Of a DNA stretch of 64,000 bases, positions 35,447-44,674 are shown in pieces (the stretch's first letter is position 1; each line of letters begins with the position of its first letter). Source of the stretch: an uncultured Acetatifactor sp. Its GTDB lineage: Bacteria; Bacillota; Clostridia; Lachnospirales; Lachnospiraceae. The translations under genes and the position numbers were made by a program. Below the pieces are notes generated by a model, which saw only the letters and a list, made by a program, of their open reading frames with translations, made no database searches and was not told where the DNA came from. The DNA lies in assembly GCA_910578185.1 (NCBI GenBank), contig CAJTPN010000007.1:81893-145892 (forward strand), given 5' to 3'.

Positions 35447-38413
35447 TTGAAAGTAGCATTTCCAGAGCAGGCGGTATCGGAAGCCGAAAAACAAAAACAG
35501 CACATCAATAAAACCAAAACCGTAAATGGCGGAGAGCTGATTGCGGGACAGACGCCGTTTGCGGCGGTGGTGGCCGGAATGCAGGATGTTCCCGGAATGG
35601 GCGGCGAGAAAGGTAAGAGCCTGATTGAACTCCAACAGGAGGCGGGCAATGCGGATGTTGCCCTGCAGCAGGATTTTATGACGGTTATGTCACATACGCT
35701 TACGGCGGAAGATTATGCCAGGATGAAAGAGGAAGGTTTTGACCTTGGCAGCATGGACCCGGAAGACGTGGTGACCATAGTGGATAAAATTAAGGCGGAG
35801 CTGGTGCGGTCAGGTCAAAATATCGCAGGATATACGGACGACATAGACATGGAAACCCTGGCATCGGCTCTGGGCAGCCAAGCGCTTGCGCAGGCGGTGG
35901 CAGACAGCTTCCTGGCTGCAGATGTTCCGCTGTCCAAGGAAAATCTGACAGCAGTGTCACAGGCCTGGATGATGAATACACAGCTGCATCCCATGGAGGA
36001 CGGTACCCGCAGTTACCTGATTGACAATGAGATGGAGGCGGAGATCTGGAACCTTTATCTGGCGCAGAGCAGCGGCGCGGGCAGGGGGGGCAATGCGCCC
36101 AAGTACTATACGGAGGATGTGCGGGGATATTATGCGCAGAGTGCAGGCAAGGGGCAGGATCCGAAGCTTAACGAGGAACTTCTGGCACAGATAGATAAGA
36201 TTATTTTGCAGTCCGGCAGGGAAGTAAACGAGGACAGCCATAAAGACGCTGCCTGGCTTCTGGACAGGGGGCTGCCCCTGACGCCGGAGAATCTGAACAA
36301 GCTGGCAAATTTACAGGAGATTGAACTTCCGATAAATGAACAGCAATTTGCCCAGGCGGCTGCGTCTGCCATAGCGGAGGGCAAAAGTCCTGTGCATGCG
36401 GCAGCGGCGGGAAAGGGCAGCGGTCTGTACGAGAGAGCGGCGGAAATTTCCGAATACTACCATAGCAAGGAATTCTGGGAAGCAAATGTGGGCGATATCA
36501 CCGCCAGGAGACAGATGGAGGAAATACGTCTCCGAATGACGGCGGAGGTCAATGTCAAATTGCTTAAGAGAGGGTTTGCCATTGACACCGCGCCGATGGA
36601 GGAACTGATAGAGGCTCTGAAGGTGGCGGAAAACCAGGTGGCGGAGAAATACTTCCCCAGGGATGCGGGAGCAGTGGAAAAATACCGCAGCTACCATAAG
36701 ACAAATACTGTTGCGGCAGATCTGCCCAAGCTGCCTGTGGATGTGCTGGGAACCTTTGCCAAAGGGCATTATTCGGCGTCTTTGGCAGAATTCCACAGAA
36801 CCGGTAAGGCATTGCAGGAAACTTATGAGAAGGCTCAGAAGAGTTATGAGACCTTGATGACGTCTCCCAGAAGCGATTTGGGTGACAGTATTCAGAAGGC
36901 GTTTGCAAGTACGGATAATCTCCTGAAGGGACTGGGTATGGAGCTTACGGAAGAGAACCGCAGGGCGGTAAGGATCCTTGGCTATAACCAGATGGAGATT
37001 ACAACGGCCAACCTTGAGGCGGTGAAGGAAGCCGACAGGATGGTACAGAGTGTTATTGAAAAGCTGACGCCGGCTGCTACGTTGAAGATGATAAGGGATG
37101 GCATCAATCCTCTGGAGAAGAGCTTCGTGGAATTGGAAAAATACTTTGAAGAGCTGCCTCCGGAATATAAAAAGGATGCCGAGAGCTACAGCCGTTTCCT
37201 CTACGGACTGGAACGAAATGAGGAGATTACGCCGGAAGAGCGGGAAAGCTATATCGGTATATACAGATTGGTCCGTCAGTTGGAACGGGCGGACGGCGCT
37301 GCGGTGGGGGCGCTGGTCAATGCCCAGGCAGAACTTCAGTTTTCCAATTTGTTGTCCGCAGTGCGGGGCGGCAGACTGAAAGCCGTGGATATGAAGGTAA
37401 CGGAAGAACTTGGCACACTGGCTGCAAAGGCGAAAAAAGGAGAGAGCATTTCTTCTCAGATTGCCAAGGCATTTGTAAAGACTGCCAACAAGGTAGTGTC
37501 CAAGGTGTCTTCCAATGAAAAGGCCATGGCAGAATATAACAAAACGGAGCTGGAAAATATTCGTCAGGCAGTGACCAATGCCGACAAAGAGTGCGTTGCC
37601 ATGCTGGAGAGAGGGGAGATGTCGGCCAGTGCCGATAATTTGATGGCCGCTCAGGCGCTTACACAGGGTGTGGAAAATATTTTTGAACCCGGCGATAAAC
37701 GTAAGGCAGGCACGGATAAGAAGCAGACAACGGATGTGACCCAAAGTAAAACGACACATACGTCACAAAAAGCGCCGGAGCCTGAGGTGAAACCACAGGA
37801 AAAGCCGCCCAGAGTGGAGATTGTGGACAGCGCAGATTTATGGCAGATTTTGGACGACAAGGATGACTTTGTGACTACTTATGAAGAATTTACCAGGAAC
37901 GCATTGGAAGCCGTGGAGACGGCCACCTTTACGGAGGCGGAGAGCAGCCTGGACGTTCGGAATATGCAGCTGAATCACAAACAGCTTACGGTGGCCTCCG
38001 CTTTGGCCAGACAGGAGGAATTTTTCCTCCCCATGTATGTGGGCGATACGCTTACGCAGGTTCACCTTACGCTTGACAGAAACAGCCAGGAAAAGGGAAC
38101 CGTCACAGTCGGTGTGTCTTTTTCTGAACAGGATTATGTTCAGGCGCGTATTTACCTGGAAAGCGGCAGTGTATATGGAATTTTCATAGGCGGAGACAAG
38201 AATGAGGTAATGAATCTGCAGCAAATAGCCGATACCTTTAAAAGGGAGGCAGGAAACCATTGGACGGTGGGGAATATTACGGCGATTCCTTCCGGCGGCG
38301 GAATGCCTGACTTTGTAAGGCCGGATGAGCATGTTCAAACACAAAACGCCGAGCTCTACCATGTGGCAAAAGTGTTTTTGCACGCAGTCATTACGTCTGC
38401 CCATGCAGGCTGA
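35447..38413 (+). CDS. DUF6240-type protein, possible FliK-like hook-length factor
   Basis: 988 residues, no signal peptide, largely alpha-helical and polar. Residues about 60-760 are helical with repeated LTxENLxxxxxL segments (for example PLTPENLNKLANL and ELTEENRRAVRIL), a Pro/Lys-rich linker lies near 760-800, and residues about 800-988 form a beta-rich C-terminal domain (FFLPMYVGDTLTQVHLTL). This layout recalls FliK, which has a long variable ruler and a compact C-terminal domain that switches flagellar export specificity. The TTG start has GCGGGAGAG about 7 bp upstream. It is 81 bp before flagellin, which supports a flagellar role. DUF6240 is from recollection; the FliK role is inference. 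Confidence 0.6.
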   Translation: MKVAFPEQAVSEAEKQKQHINKTKTVNGGELIAGQTPFAAVVAGMQDVPGMGGEKGKSLIELQQEAGNADVALQQDFMTVMSHTLTAEDYARMKEEGFDLGSMDPEDVVTIVDKIKAELVRSGQNIAGYTDDIDMETLASALGSQALAQAVADSFLAADVPLSKENLTAVSQAWMMNTQLHPMEDGTRSYLIDNEMEAEIWNLYLAQSSGAGRGGNAPKYYTEDVRGYYAQSAGKGQDPKLNEELLAQIDKIILQSGREVNEDSHKDAAWLLDRGLPLTPENLNKLANLQEIELPINEQQFAQAAASAIAEGKSPVHAAAAGKGSGLYERAAEISEYYHSKEFWEANVGDITARRQMEEIRLRMTAEVNVKLLKRGFAIDTAPMEELIEALKVAENQVAEKYFPRDAGAVEKYRSYHKTNTVAADLPKLPVDVLGTFAKGHYSASLAEFHRTGKALQETYEKAQKSYETLMTSPRSDLGDSIQKAFASTDNLLKGLGMELTEENRRAVRILGYNQMEITTANLEAVKEADRMVQSVIEKLTPAATLKMIRDGINPLEKSFVELEKYFEELPPEYKKDAESYSRFLYGLERNEEITPEERESYIGIYRLVRQLERADGAAVGALVNAQAELQFSNLLSAVRGGRLKAVDMKVTEELGTLAAKAKKGESISSQIAKAFVKTANKVVSKVSSNEKAMAEYNKTELENIRQAVTNADKECVAMLERGEMSASADNLMAAQALTQGVENIFEPGDKRKAGTDKKQTTDVTQSKTTHTSQKAPEPEVKPQEKPPRVEIVDSADLWQILDDKDDFVTTYEEFTRNALEAVETATFTEAESSLDVRNMQLNHKQLTVASALARQEEFFLPMYVGDTLTQVHLTLDRNSQEKGTVTVGVSFSEQDYVQARIYLESGSVYGIFIGGDKNEVMNLQQIADTFKREAGNHWTVGNITAIPSGGGMPDFVRPDEHVQTQNAELYHVAKVFLHAVITSAHAG

Positions 38414-38494
38414 GAAAGCCACGGTCAAGAGGATTGAAAAAACAGTTTCGCGGCGCAAGGGCGCGGAGACGGAACTTTTAACAGGAGGACATCT
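38414..38494 (+). ncRNA. Flagellin leader (leader family copy C) with CsrA-like site
   Basis: Contains CAGTTTCG, CGGCGC/GGGCGC, GGAGACGGAACT (38465-38476) and AACAGGAGGACAT at the ribosome-binding site. GGAGACGGAACT is identical to 12 bases before leuS (54902-54913). The ACAGGAGGA segment also looks like a CsrA target, which would fit known CsrA/FliW control of flagellin, but neither protein is in this window. Confidence 0.35.
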
Positions 38495-39652
38495 ATGAGA
38501 ATTAATTACAATGTTTCTGCGATGATATCAAACAATGCGCTGAGAAACAGCGATAACTTACTTTCCCAGTCCCTGCAGAGACTTTCTTCAGGGATGAAGA
38601 TTAACAGTGCCAAGGATAATCCGGCAGGCCTTGCCATGGCAAAGCGCATGAACGCCCAGATAGATGGGCTCTCTGCGGCCAATTCCAATGCGGGGGACGG
38701 GGTTTCCATTATTGAGACGGCTGACGGCGCCATGTCCGAGATCAGCGAAATGCTGCAGCGGCTGAACGAGCTGGCGGTGAAGGCGGCAAACGGTTTGAAC
38801 GCCGACAGCGACAGGGAAGTGATACAAGAGGAAGTGGAGCAGTTGAAAGAAGAGATCACCAGAGTTGCGGATGTGACGGAATTTAACGGCCAGAAATTGC
38901 TCAACGGCGAGTTTTCCCTAAAAGGATATACCGATAACGTAGACGTAAAGGTAAAGTCATATTCAACGGATGTGGCGGCGACAATTTATAATATTAAGAA
39001 GCTGACCATCGACAAAGAAGTGATAGAAAAGGATGACGGCAACGGCAATAAGATACAGGAAGAGACCGGAGAATACACGGTGAAGGCGGAAGGGCTGGAA
39101 GAGGGCAGATTCCCCAGGGGGGCAAGTGCCAGCATCAAGGATAAGCTGGTTACCATCCAGGGAATTAACGGCTTTGAGATGATACTGGATCTGAATGCCT
39201 ATGATTTTGAAAATGTGCCGTTTGAAATCAATGATCTGACAATAGATGCCACCGGAATCGGCGCTATGCGGCTTCAGATCGGTGCAAATGAAGGTCAGGT
39301 TCTGGGCGTGGTGATTCCTGAAATTTCCTTGAGGGATATGGGGATTGAAGATCTGGATTTGAGCACAAAGGACAGCGCCACGGAAGGTATTGACCAGATT
39401 GACGGCGCCATGCAGTATGTTTCCAGTGTGAGAGGACGTCTGGGCGCTTATCAAAACAGGTTGGAATCCACCATGAACAGTCTGGATATCACATCGGAAA
39501 ATATGACTGCGGCGTACTCCAGGATTATGGATGTGGATATGGCGGAGGAAATGACCAATTATACTACCTACCAGGTATTGACACAGGCAGGCACTTCCAT
39601 GCTGGCGCAGGCCAACGAGAGACCTTCACAGGTTTTGCAGCTGCTACAATAA
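38495..39652 (+). CDS. fliC: Flagellin
   Basis: 385 residues. The conserved N-terminal helices MRINYNVSAMISNNALR...LSSGMKINSAKDNPAGLAMA (1-110) and the C-terminal helices (about 300-385, ending in QANERPSQVLQLL) build the filament core; residues about 140-290 are the variable surface domain. The segment LQRLNELAVKA matches the TLR5 contact site, with the first Arg kept and the second replaced by Asn. AGGAGGA lies before the ATG. The FliS-like chaperone gene follows 17 bp downstream, so filament subunit and chaperone are co-expressed. Confidence 0.95.
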   Translation: MRINYNVSAMISNNALRNSDNLLSQSLQRLSSGMKINSAKDNPAGLAMAKRMNAQIDGLSAANSNAGDGVSIIETADGAMSEISEMLQRLNELAVKAANGLNADSDREVIQEEVEQLKEEITRVADVTEFNGQKLLNGEFSLKGYTDNVDVKVKSYSTDVAATIYNIKKLTIDKEVIEKDDGNGNKIQEETGEYTVKAEGLEEGRFPRGASASIKDKLVTIQGINGFEMILDLNAYDFENVPFEINDLTIDATGIGAMRLQIGANEGQVLGVVIPEISLRDMGIEDLDLSTKDSATEGIDQIDGAMQYVSSVRGRLGAYQNRLESTMNSLDITSENMTAAYSRIMDVDMAEEMTNYTTYQVLTQAGTSMLAQANERPSQVLQLLQ

Positions 39653-39669
39653 TATAAGGGTAATGTGAT

Positions 39670-40146
39670 ATGAAAAAAGAAGATAAACAGCAATTTACAT
39701 TGAGAATTACACAGGCGAACCCCACAGAGCTGGCGGTGATTTTATATGAGATGCTGTTGTGCTATCTGGACGATGCCCAGGAGGGACTGAAGGCGTCGCA
39801 GGAGGTTGCGTTTCAGGAAGCACTGAGAAAGGCCAGAGGCTGCCTCAATGAACTGATACGTTCGCTGCATCAGGAATATGAACCGGCGCCAACACTGCTG
39901 CAGCTCTATCTGTTTTGCCTAAGGCGTCTTGCCCGAGGTGGGCAGCGCCGTGACGGCGGCTGCCTGGAAGAGATAAGGCGCGTGATTGTGCCGCTGCATG
40001 ACGCCTATGGGCAGATTGCATCGCAAAACAGTGTTGGACCGGTAATGCGCAACTCTCAGGCGGTTTATGCCGGGCTGACCTATGGAAGGGATTCCCTAAC
40101 CGAGAACATGGCTGACCAGGGCGCGAACCGTGGAATGCTTGTATGA
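39670..40146 (+). CDS. FliS-like flagellin export chaperone
   Basis: 158 residues. The opening FTLRITQANPTELAVILYEMLLCYLDDA corresponds to the first FliS helix (xxPxELxxMLYDGxxxxL), and the helical body to about residue 120 fits FliS, which caps the C-terminus of unfolded flagellin before export. It is longer than most FliS proteins (about 130) with an unrelated tail. Its last 51 bp overlap, on the opposite strand, the end of the DUF2508 gene. Confidence 0.75.
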   Translation: MKKEDKQQFTLRITQANPTELAVILYEMLLCYLDDAQEGLKASQEVAFQEALRKARGCLNELIRSLHQEYEPAPTLLQLYLFCLRRLARGGQRRDGGCLEEIRRVIVPLHDAYGQIASQNSVGPVMRNSQAVYAGLTYGRDSLTENMADQGANRGMLV

Positions 40147-40392
40147 CTTTTCCGGATCGGGAGCAGCTTCCAGGCTGGCCAGGTCCGTCAGGTGCTTGTA
40201 TCTTTTTTGGAGTGCGTTTATCTGATAGATATAGCTGTCTATCATATCAAATTCTACGGCGTTGTCAAAACCCGCATAGGCAATTTCAAGAGCCTGGCGG
40301 GTTTTTTCGATGCAATCTTTCAGTGATACAGGAGTGTAATCTTCCGCCGTCATATTGTCGGTTGCAACGCATTGACTGAAATATGTTTTCAT
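40096..40392 (-). CDS. DUF2508 (YaaL-like) protein
   Basis: 98 residues on the minus strand. EIAYAGFDNAVEFDMIDSYIYQINALQKRYKHL fits the DUF2508/YaaL pattern of a small helical protein. AAAGGAAG lies upstream of the ATG (40392). In many Firmicutes yaaL sits between recR and bofA in one operon; here it is divergent from bofA at 40682 and convergent with the FliS-like gene, with which its 3' end overlaps by 51 bp. Function unknown. Confidence 0.7.
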   Translation of the reverse strand: MKTYFSQCVATDNMTAEDYTPVSLKDCIEKTRQALEIAYAGFDNAVEFDMIDSYIYQINALQKRYKHLTDLASLEAAPDPEKSYKHSTVRALVSHVLG

Positions 40393-40681
40393 GGCAAATC
40401 TTCCTTTCTTTCTAAATGTTAAGTACGGGAAGCAGTGTGGCGGACAGGCCTGCTGCGCTGAGGCACCATGTCCGTCAAAGCGCTTCAGGGCATTCGACCC
40501 GGAAGTCTTGTGTTAAAAGTATAGGCAGCGAATATGAAAAATATTCCAATTTTGGAAAAATTAGATAATCCTCAAACTGTTCATATGTATCGTAAGATAT
40601 TATGAGATAGGGTCACGTTGCGGGAAGATCGCATATTTGTGCGGATTGGACATAGAATGTATAAAAAGACCAGGGGGATCT

Positions 40682-40876
40682 ATGGAAAAAATATTAAATA
40701 TTCTTATGAGGGGGATATTGGGAACGATCGCAATGTATTTCATTAATTCCATGTTGGAAAGCGCAGGAATATCTCTTGGAGTAGGGGTGAATATCTACAC
40801 CGTTTTGACATCTGGAATCCTTGGATTTCCAGGGATTTTAGCCCTTTACGCGATTGGAATTTATAAAGTTTTGTAG
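40682..40876 (+). CDS. bofA: Pro-sigma-K processing inhibitor BofA family protein
   Basis: 64 residues with two membrane helices. GVGVNIYTVLTSGILGFPG and LALYAIGI are the C-terminal signature of BofA, which in Bacillus holds the SpoIVFB protease inactive in the forespore membrane until sigma-K is needed. AGGGGGA before the ATG at 40682 chooses this start over an upstream in-frame ATG at 40637. It is shorter than typical BofA (about 85). Shows that the organism belongs to a spore-forming lineage. Confidence 0.85.
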   Translation: MEKILNILMRGILGTIAMYFINSMLESAGISLGVGVNIYTVLTSGILGFPGILALYAIGIYKVL

Positions 40877-40912
40877 AGATTTGACAAAAATGCTTTTTTG
40901 AGGATTTGCCTA

Positions 40913-40941
40913 TTGAAATGGGGGGAGATATTCGTTATAAT
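40913..40941 (+). promoter_or_regulatory. Near-consensus promoter of the Tad operon
   Basis: TTGAAA (40913-40918), 17-bp spacer, TATAAT (40936-40941), about 120 bp upstream of the first Tad gene. No terminator was recognised between the Tad genes up to 51.1 kb. Confidence 0.75.
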
Positions 40942-41060
40942 ATAACTACGATTTGACAAGTCAGGTCTTTCCAAGGTTTTCATTGGTTCGATATTCATTG
41001 AGGCAGGTATCGCCTTGCAAATTCATGAGGTACGATAAAGGAAGAAGAGGTGGTGATCGG

Positions 41061-41558
41061 TTGGCGGTCGTTGTATTACTTTTGATTGCGGCGTGCGGTT
41101 ATGATTACACAAAAAACAGAATTCCCAACTTTTTGGCTGTTTTGCTGGCCGTTTGGGGGGCGGTATGGCGCCTCCCGGACGGCGGAGGGGGACTGGCCTA
41201 TATAGGACAGGCCGGGCTGACGATGCTGATACTTTATCCGTTTTTTAAAATCGGGGCCATCGGTGCGGGGGATGTAAAATTATTAGGGGTTACGGCGGGC
41301 TGCCTGCCCTTCGAGAAAATCATGATATTCTTATTTGTATCTTTGCTGATTGCGGCAGTAATTTCTCTGGTAAAAATGTGGAAAAGGAAGTTTTTTATAG
41401 AACGTATGCGATATTTGATCGGATATGTGGCAGATGTGTTAAAAAGCGGCAGCTGGGCACTGTATCTGAAAAACGAAGAGGACAAAGATCAAGTGAGTAT
41501 TTGTCTGGCAGGGCCGGTTTTGTTCAGCGTGCTGCTTTATCTGGGAGGTGTATATTGA
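41061..41558 (+). CDS. A24 prepilin peptidase (TadV/CpaA-like)
   Basis: About 165 residues, six membrane helices. The two catalytic Asp motifs of type IV prepilin peptidases are present: YDYTKNRIPN (Asp near 15) and GAIGAGDVKLLG. It cuts the leader of Flp pilin and TadE-like pseudopilins on the cytoplasmic side. The TTG at 41061 has GAGGTGG 6 bp upstream and gives the usual short N-terminus; an ATG at 41025 in the same frame lacks a good site. The stop overlaps the next start (TTGA). A second A24 peptidase lies in the same cluster at 49037. Confidence 0.85.
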   Translation: MAVVVLLLIAACGYDYTKNRIPNFLAVLLAVWGAVWRLPDGGGGLAYIGQAGLTMLILYPFFKIGAIGAGDVKLLGVTAGCLPFEKIMIFLFVSLLIAAVISLVKMWKRKFFIERMRYLIGYVADVLKSGSWALYLKNEEDKDQVSICLAGPVLFSVLLYLGGVY

Positions 41559-42598
41559 GAGAAACATCTGACAGTGTTATGTTGTTGTGTGATACGGAAG
41601 AGGAATATGCACAGCTTATGACAGAATTCTTAAACAGGCAAAAAGGACTGCCTTGGGAATTACATACTTATACCAAGGTGGAAGATCTGCTGCGGGAAGA
41701 ACAGAGCGCAGTAGAAATGTTGGTGGTATCGGAAAGGGCTTTTAGCCGGGAACTTTCTATGCTGTCTCCGCAAAAGCTGGTAGTTTTAAGTGAAAGTGGA
41801 GTTATGAGATGGGAAAACGTCTATTACGTGGATAAGTATCAGGAGGCGGAAGGCGTTTTTAATTATCTGCTGAACCTTTACATGGATCGGCTGGAGTCGC
41901 AGCCGCCCAGAATTTCGGGTGTGCGCCGAGGACGCAATACTTGTTGGATAGGAAATTATTCTCCTGTGAAAAGAGGTATGCAGACTTCCTTTGCACTTAC
42001 TATGAGTCAAATTCTGGCCAGAGAGCACCCGACTCTATATCTGAATTTTGAGTATTGCGCCGGAATTTCGGAGCTTTTGCCGGATATGCAGACATTGGAT
42101 ATGGCGGATTTGCTCTATTTTCTCAATGCGGAGAAGGACAAGTTTCGATTGCGGATGCAGACCATGCTAAAGCGAATAGGTGATTTAAGCTATATCCCGC
42201 CCATGAAGGCCGGCCAGAACCTTCTCACCGTCACGGCGGCGGAGTGGCTGGGGCTTCTGGGAAAAATTGAGGAACTGGGAGAATATGAATATGTAATTCT
42301 GGACTTAAGTGAAAGTATGCAGGGGTTATTTGATATTCTCAGAATGTGCTCCAGGGTGTATACCCTCACCAGGGAGGACAGGATTGCCAGGAGTAAACTG
42401 CTTCAATATGAACAGGTACTTTCCCTGTGCGAATATGGGGATGTGCTGAACAAGACTCAAAGGGTAAGTCTTTCTCATATTCACCGGCTGCCGGGAGAAC
42501 TGGAGCAGCTGACAAAAGGTGATCTGGCCCATTTGGTCAGAGGGCTTATCAGCGATTTGGCAAAAGAAACAGACACGGAGACAAATGAAAGCAGGTAA
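41555..42598 (+). CDS. TadZ/CpaE-like protein with degenerate Walker A
   Basis: 347 residues, cytoplasmic. An N-terminal receiver-like domain without recognised phosphorylation site (about 5-110) precedes a MinD/ParA-type P-loop domain. Where these proteins have a Lys just before Thr in the Walker A loop, this one reads SPVKRGMQTSFAL, with Gln in place of Lys, so ATP binding is doubtful. VILDLSE is the Walker B-like strand. TadZ proteins place the Tad machine in the cell. TTG start with GGGAGGTG just upstream, overlapping the peptidase gene by 4 bp. A 74-bp gap precedes the next gene. Confidence 0.75.
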   Translation: MRETSDSVMLLCDTEEEYAQLMTEFLNRQKGLPWELHTYTKVEDLLREEQSAVEMLVVSERAFSRELSMLSPQKLVVLSESGVMRWENVYYVDKYQEAEGVFNYLLNLYMDRLESQPPRISGVRRGRNTCWIGNYSPVKRGMQTSFALTMSQILAREHPTLYLNFEYCAGISELLPDMQTLDMADLLYFLNAEKDKFRLRMQTMLKRIGDLSYIPPMKAGQNLLTVTAAEWLGLLGKIEELGEYEYVILDLSESMQGLFDILRMCSRVYTLTREDRIARSKLLQYEQVLSLCEYGDVLNKTQRVSLSHIHRLPGELEQLTKGDLAHLVRGLISDLAKETDTETNESR

Positions 42599-42672
42599 TT
42601 CACAGGCAATGAAGTATTCTGTGGATAAGATGCTTATGAAAAGAGATTATTGTGGGAAAGGAGAGGGGGTAA

Positions 42673-43890
42673 ATGGAATATTTGGAATTGAAAAAATGGC
42701 TGAGGCAAAAAGTGCAGGAGAAGATGGATTTCGTAAAAGACTATTCTGACCCAGAGGTGGAAGATACCATAGATGAAGTAATTCTGGAGCAGGAAAAGTT
42801 GTTGATTTTGCCGGTGGAGAGCAGAAGGAGACTTAAAAAGGAGCTTTTTGATTCCCTGCGCAGACTGGATGTTTTGCAGATATTCGTAGAAGACGCTACG
42901 GTTACGGAAATTATGATTAATGGTAAGGATCATATTTTTGTTGAGCAGGAGGGGAGACTTCGGGAGCTGGATGTGGGATTCGATTCTACGGAAAAACTGC
43001 AGGATGTAATTCAACAGATCGTGGCGGGCTGCAATCGTGTGGTAAATGAGGCGTCTCCTATAGTGGATGCCAGACTGGCTGACGGTTCCAGGGTGAATAT
43101 TGTCATGAATCCTGTGGCGCTCAACGGCCCCATTGTTACCATAAGGCGTTTCCCGGAAAAAGCAATCACAATGGAACATCTGCTTCAATTAAATTCAATT
43201 TCCCGTGAGGCTGCGGCTTTTCTGGAAACACTGGTAAAAGCCAGATACAATATTTTTATCAGCGGTGGAACCGGAAGCGGAAAAACGACCTTTCTGAATG
43301 TTCTGTCAAATTATATTCCATCGGAAGAAAGAGTAATCACCATTGAAGACAGTGCGGAGTTACAGCTGCAGGGGCTGACCAATCTGGTACGATTGGAAAC
43401 ACGTAACGGCAATGTGGAGGGCTGCCATGAAATTACCATACGGGAATTGATCAGGGCTTCGTTGCGGATGCGCCCGGACAGAATTATTGTCGGGGAAGTT
43501 CGCGGAGCAGAAGCTATTGATATGCTTCAATGTATGAATACCGGGCATGACGGTAGCATGTCAACAGGACATGCCAACAGTGCTAGGGACATGCTTGGCA
43601 GGTTGGAAAATATGGTTTTGATGGGAATGGAGCTGCCCTTGGTGGCCATCCGTCAGCAGATTGCTTCTGGAGTGGACATCATTGTACACTTGGGCAGACT
43701 TAGGGATAAGTCCAGAAGAGTATTGGAGATCACCGAGGTGGTGGGCTGTTTGAATCAGGAAATACAATTAAATTCTTTATTTTCTTTTGAAGAGACAGGG
43801 GAGGACAGCAAGGGGAAAATTGTTGGCAGGCTTGGGAAAAAGGGGGCGTTGATTCATGAAAATAAACTTAAGGCAGCAGGATTATCGTAA
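42673..43890 (+). CDS. tadA: Tad pilus assembly ATPase TadA/CpaF
   Basis: 405 residues of the PilT/VirB11-type secretion ATPase family, the hexameric motor that extends Flp pili. Seen: N-terminal helical domain with VTEIMING (about 75-82), Walker A GGTGSGKTTFLN near 200, the Asp box around ITIEDSAEL, Walker B RIIVGEVRG near 275 and the His box TGHDGSMSTGHAN. GGAGAGGGGG precedes the ATG. The 3' end overlaps tadB by 35 bp. Confidence 0.95.
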   Translation: MEYLELKKWLRQKVQEKMDFVKDYSDPEVEDTIDEVILEQEKLLILPVESRRRLKKELFDSLRRLDVLQIFVEDATVTEIMINGKDHIFVEQEGRLRELDVGFDSTEKLQDVIQQIVAGCNRVVNEASPIVDARLADGSRVNIVMNPVALNGPIVTIRRFPEKAITMEHLLQLNSISREAAAFLETLVKARYNIFISGGTGSGKTTFLNVLSNYIPSEERVITIEDSAELQLQGLTNLVRLETRNGNVEGCHEITIRELIRASLRMRPDRIIVGEVRGAEAIDMLQCMNTGHDGSMSTGHANSARDMLGRLENMVLMGMELPLVAIRQQIASGVDIIVHLGRLRDKSRRVLEITEVVGCLNQEIQLNSLFSFEETGEDSKGKIVGRLGKKGALIHENKLKAAGLS

Positions 43891-44626
43891 GTATCATTGG
43901 AAAAAGGGAGAAAAAATCAGAACGATTATTATCTGCGGAGGCATAACGGGAATTTTGGCATACTTTTTTTATCGAAGCGTTCTGGCAATTCTGCCCCTTT
44001 CCGGGGCAGGGATATATGCGTTTGCCGCCATTGGAAAAAAGAAAGCAACAATGGAAAGGGAGGAACTTACGGCCCAGTTCAGGGAGTGTATTTTGGCAGT
44101 TTCCACATCTCTGCAGGCAGGGTATTCCGTTGAAAATGCTTTTTTGGATTCCAGACAGGATATGGCGCTGATGTATGGAGAAGGGGCGCTTATATGTGGG
44201 GAGTTGGACATAATCAGACGTGGACTGACAATCAATATTTCTCTGGAGGAGCTTTTGCTTGATCTGGCAAATCGAAGCGGCTGTGAAGACATCGCCCAAT
44301 TTGCTCAAATCTTTGCGCTGGCAAAGAGAAGCGGAGGAAACATGGCGGAAATTATCAGAAGTTCTGCAAATCAGATCGGAAAGCAGATAGAGCTGCGCCA
44401 GGAACTTAAGATGCTCCTAGGAGGCAGGAGGATGGAGCTTGCCATAATGGAGGTGATGCCATTTGGAATGCTACTTTATATCGACTTGGGAAATCCAGGA
44501 TACTTCGCCCCTCTGTACCACAACCTGACCGGAGTGGCGATTATGACAGGATGCCTGGCAGTTTATTTGGGGGCGTATTTTATGGGGGAACACATCCTGG
44601 CTAAGACAGCGCATGCCGGAGGATAA
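43856..44626 (+). CDS. tadB: Tad inner-membrane platform protein TadB
   Basis: 256 residues of the type II secretion F-protein family. Two membrane helices near the N-terminus (about 24-58), a cytoplasmic helical domain with the typical segment LAVSTSLQAGYSVENAF and FALAKRSGGNMAEIIR, and a C-terminal membrane pair (about 205-245). It anchors the motor ATPase. Starts inside tadA, so translation is coupled. Confidence 0.9.
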   Translation: MKINLRQQDYRKYHWKKGEKIRTIIICGGITGILAYFFYRSVLAILPLSGAGIYAFAAIGKKKATMEREELTAQFRECILAVSTSLQAGYSVENAFLDSRQDMALMYGEGALICGELDIIRRGLTINISLEELLLDLANRSGCEDIAQFAQIFALAKRSGGNMAEIIRSSANQIGKQIELRQELKMLLGGRRMELAIMEVMPFGMLLYIDLGNPGYFAPLYHNLTGVAIMTGCLAVYLGAYFMGEHILAKTAHAGG

Positions 44627-44674
44627 AAGGGCGAGGGGATGAAGAGATGAAACTATGAATAGAAAGGCACAAGT

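Noticed and set aside
36311..37759. 482-codon minus-strand frame under the DUF6240 gene
   Set aside because: Antisense shadow; no start signal, His/Arg/Leu-rich composition, no domain.
35340..38494. Sigma-28 promoter for flagellin or the DUF6240 gene
   Set aside because: No TAAA-N15-GCCGATAA-like sequence was found in the gaps before either gene.
42519..42749. 76-codon frame between TadZ and TadA genes
   Set aside because: Overlaps both neighbours, no ribosome-binding site, no resemblance to known Tad parts.
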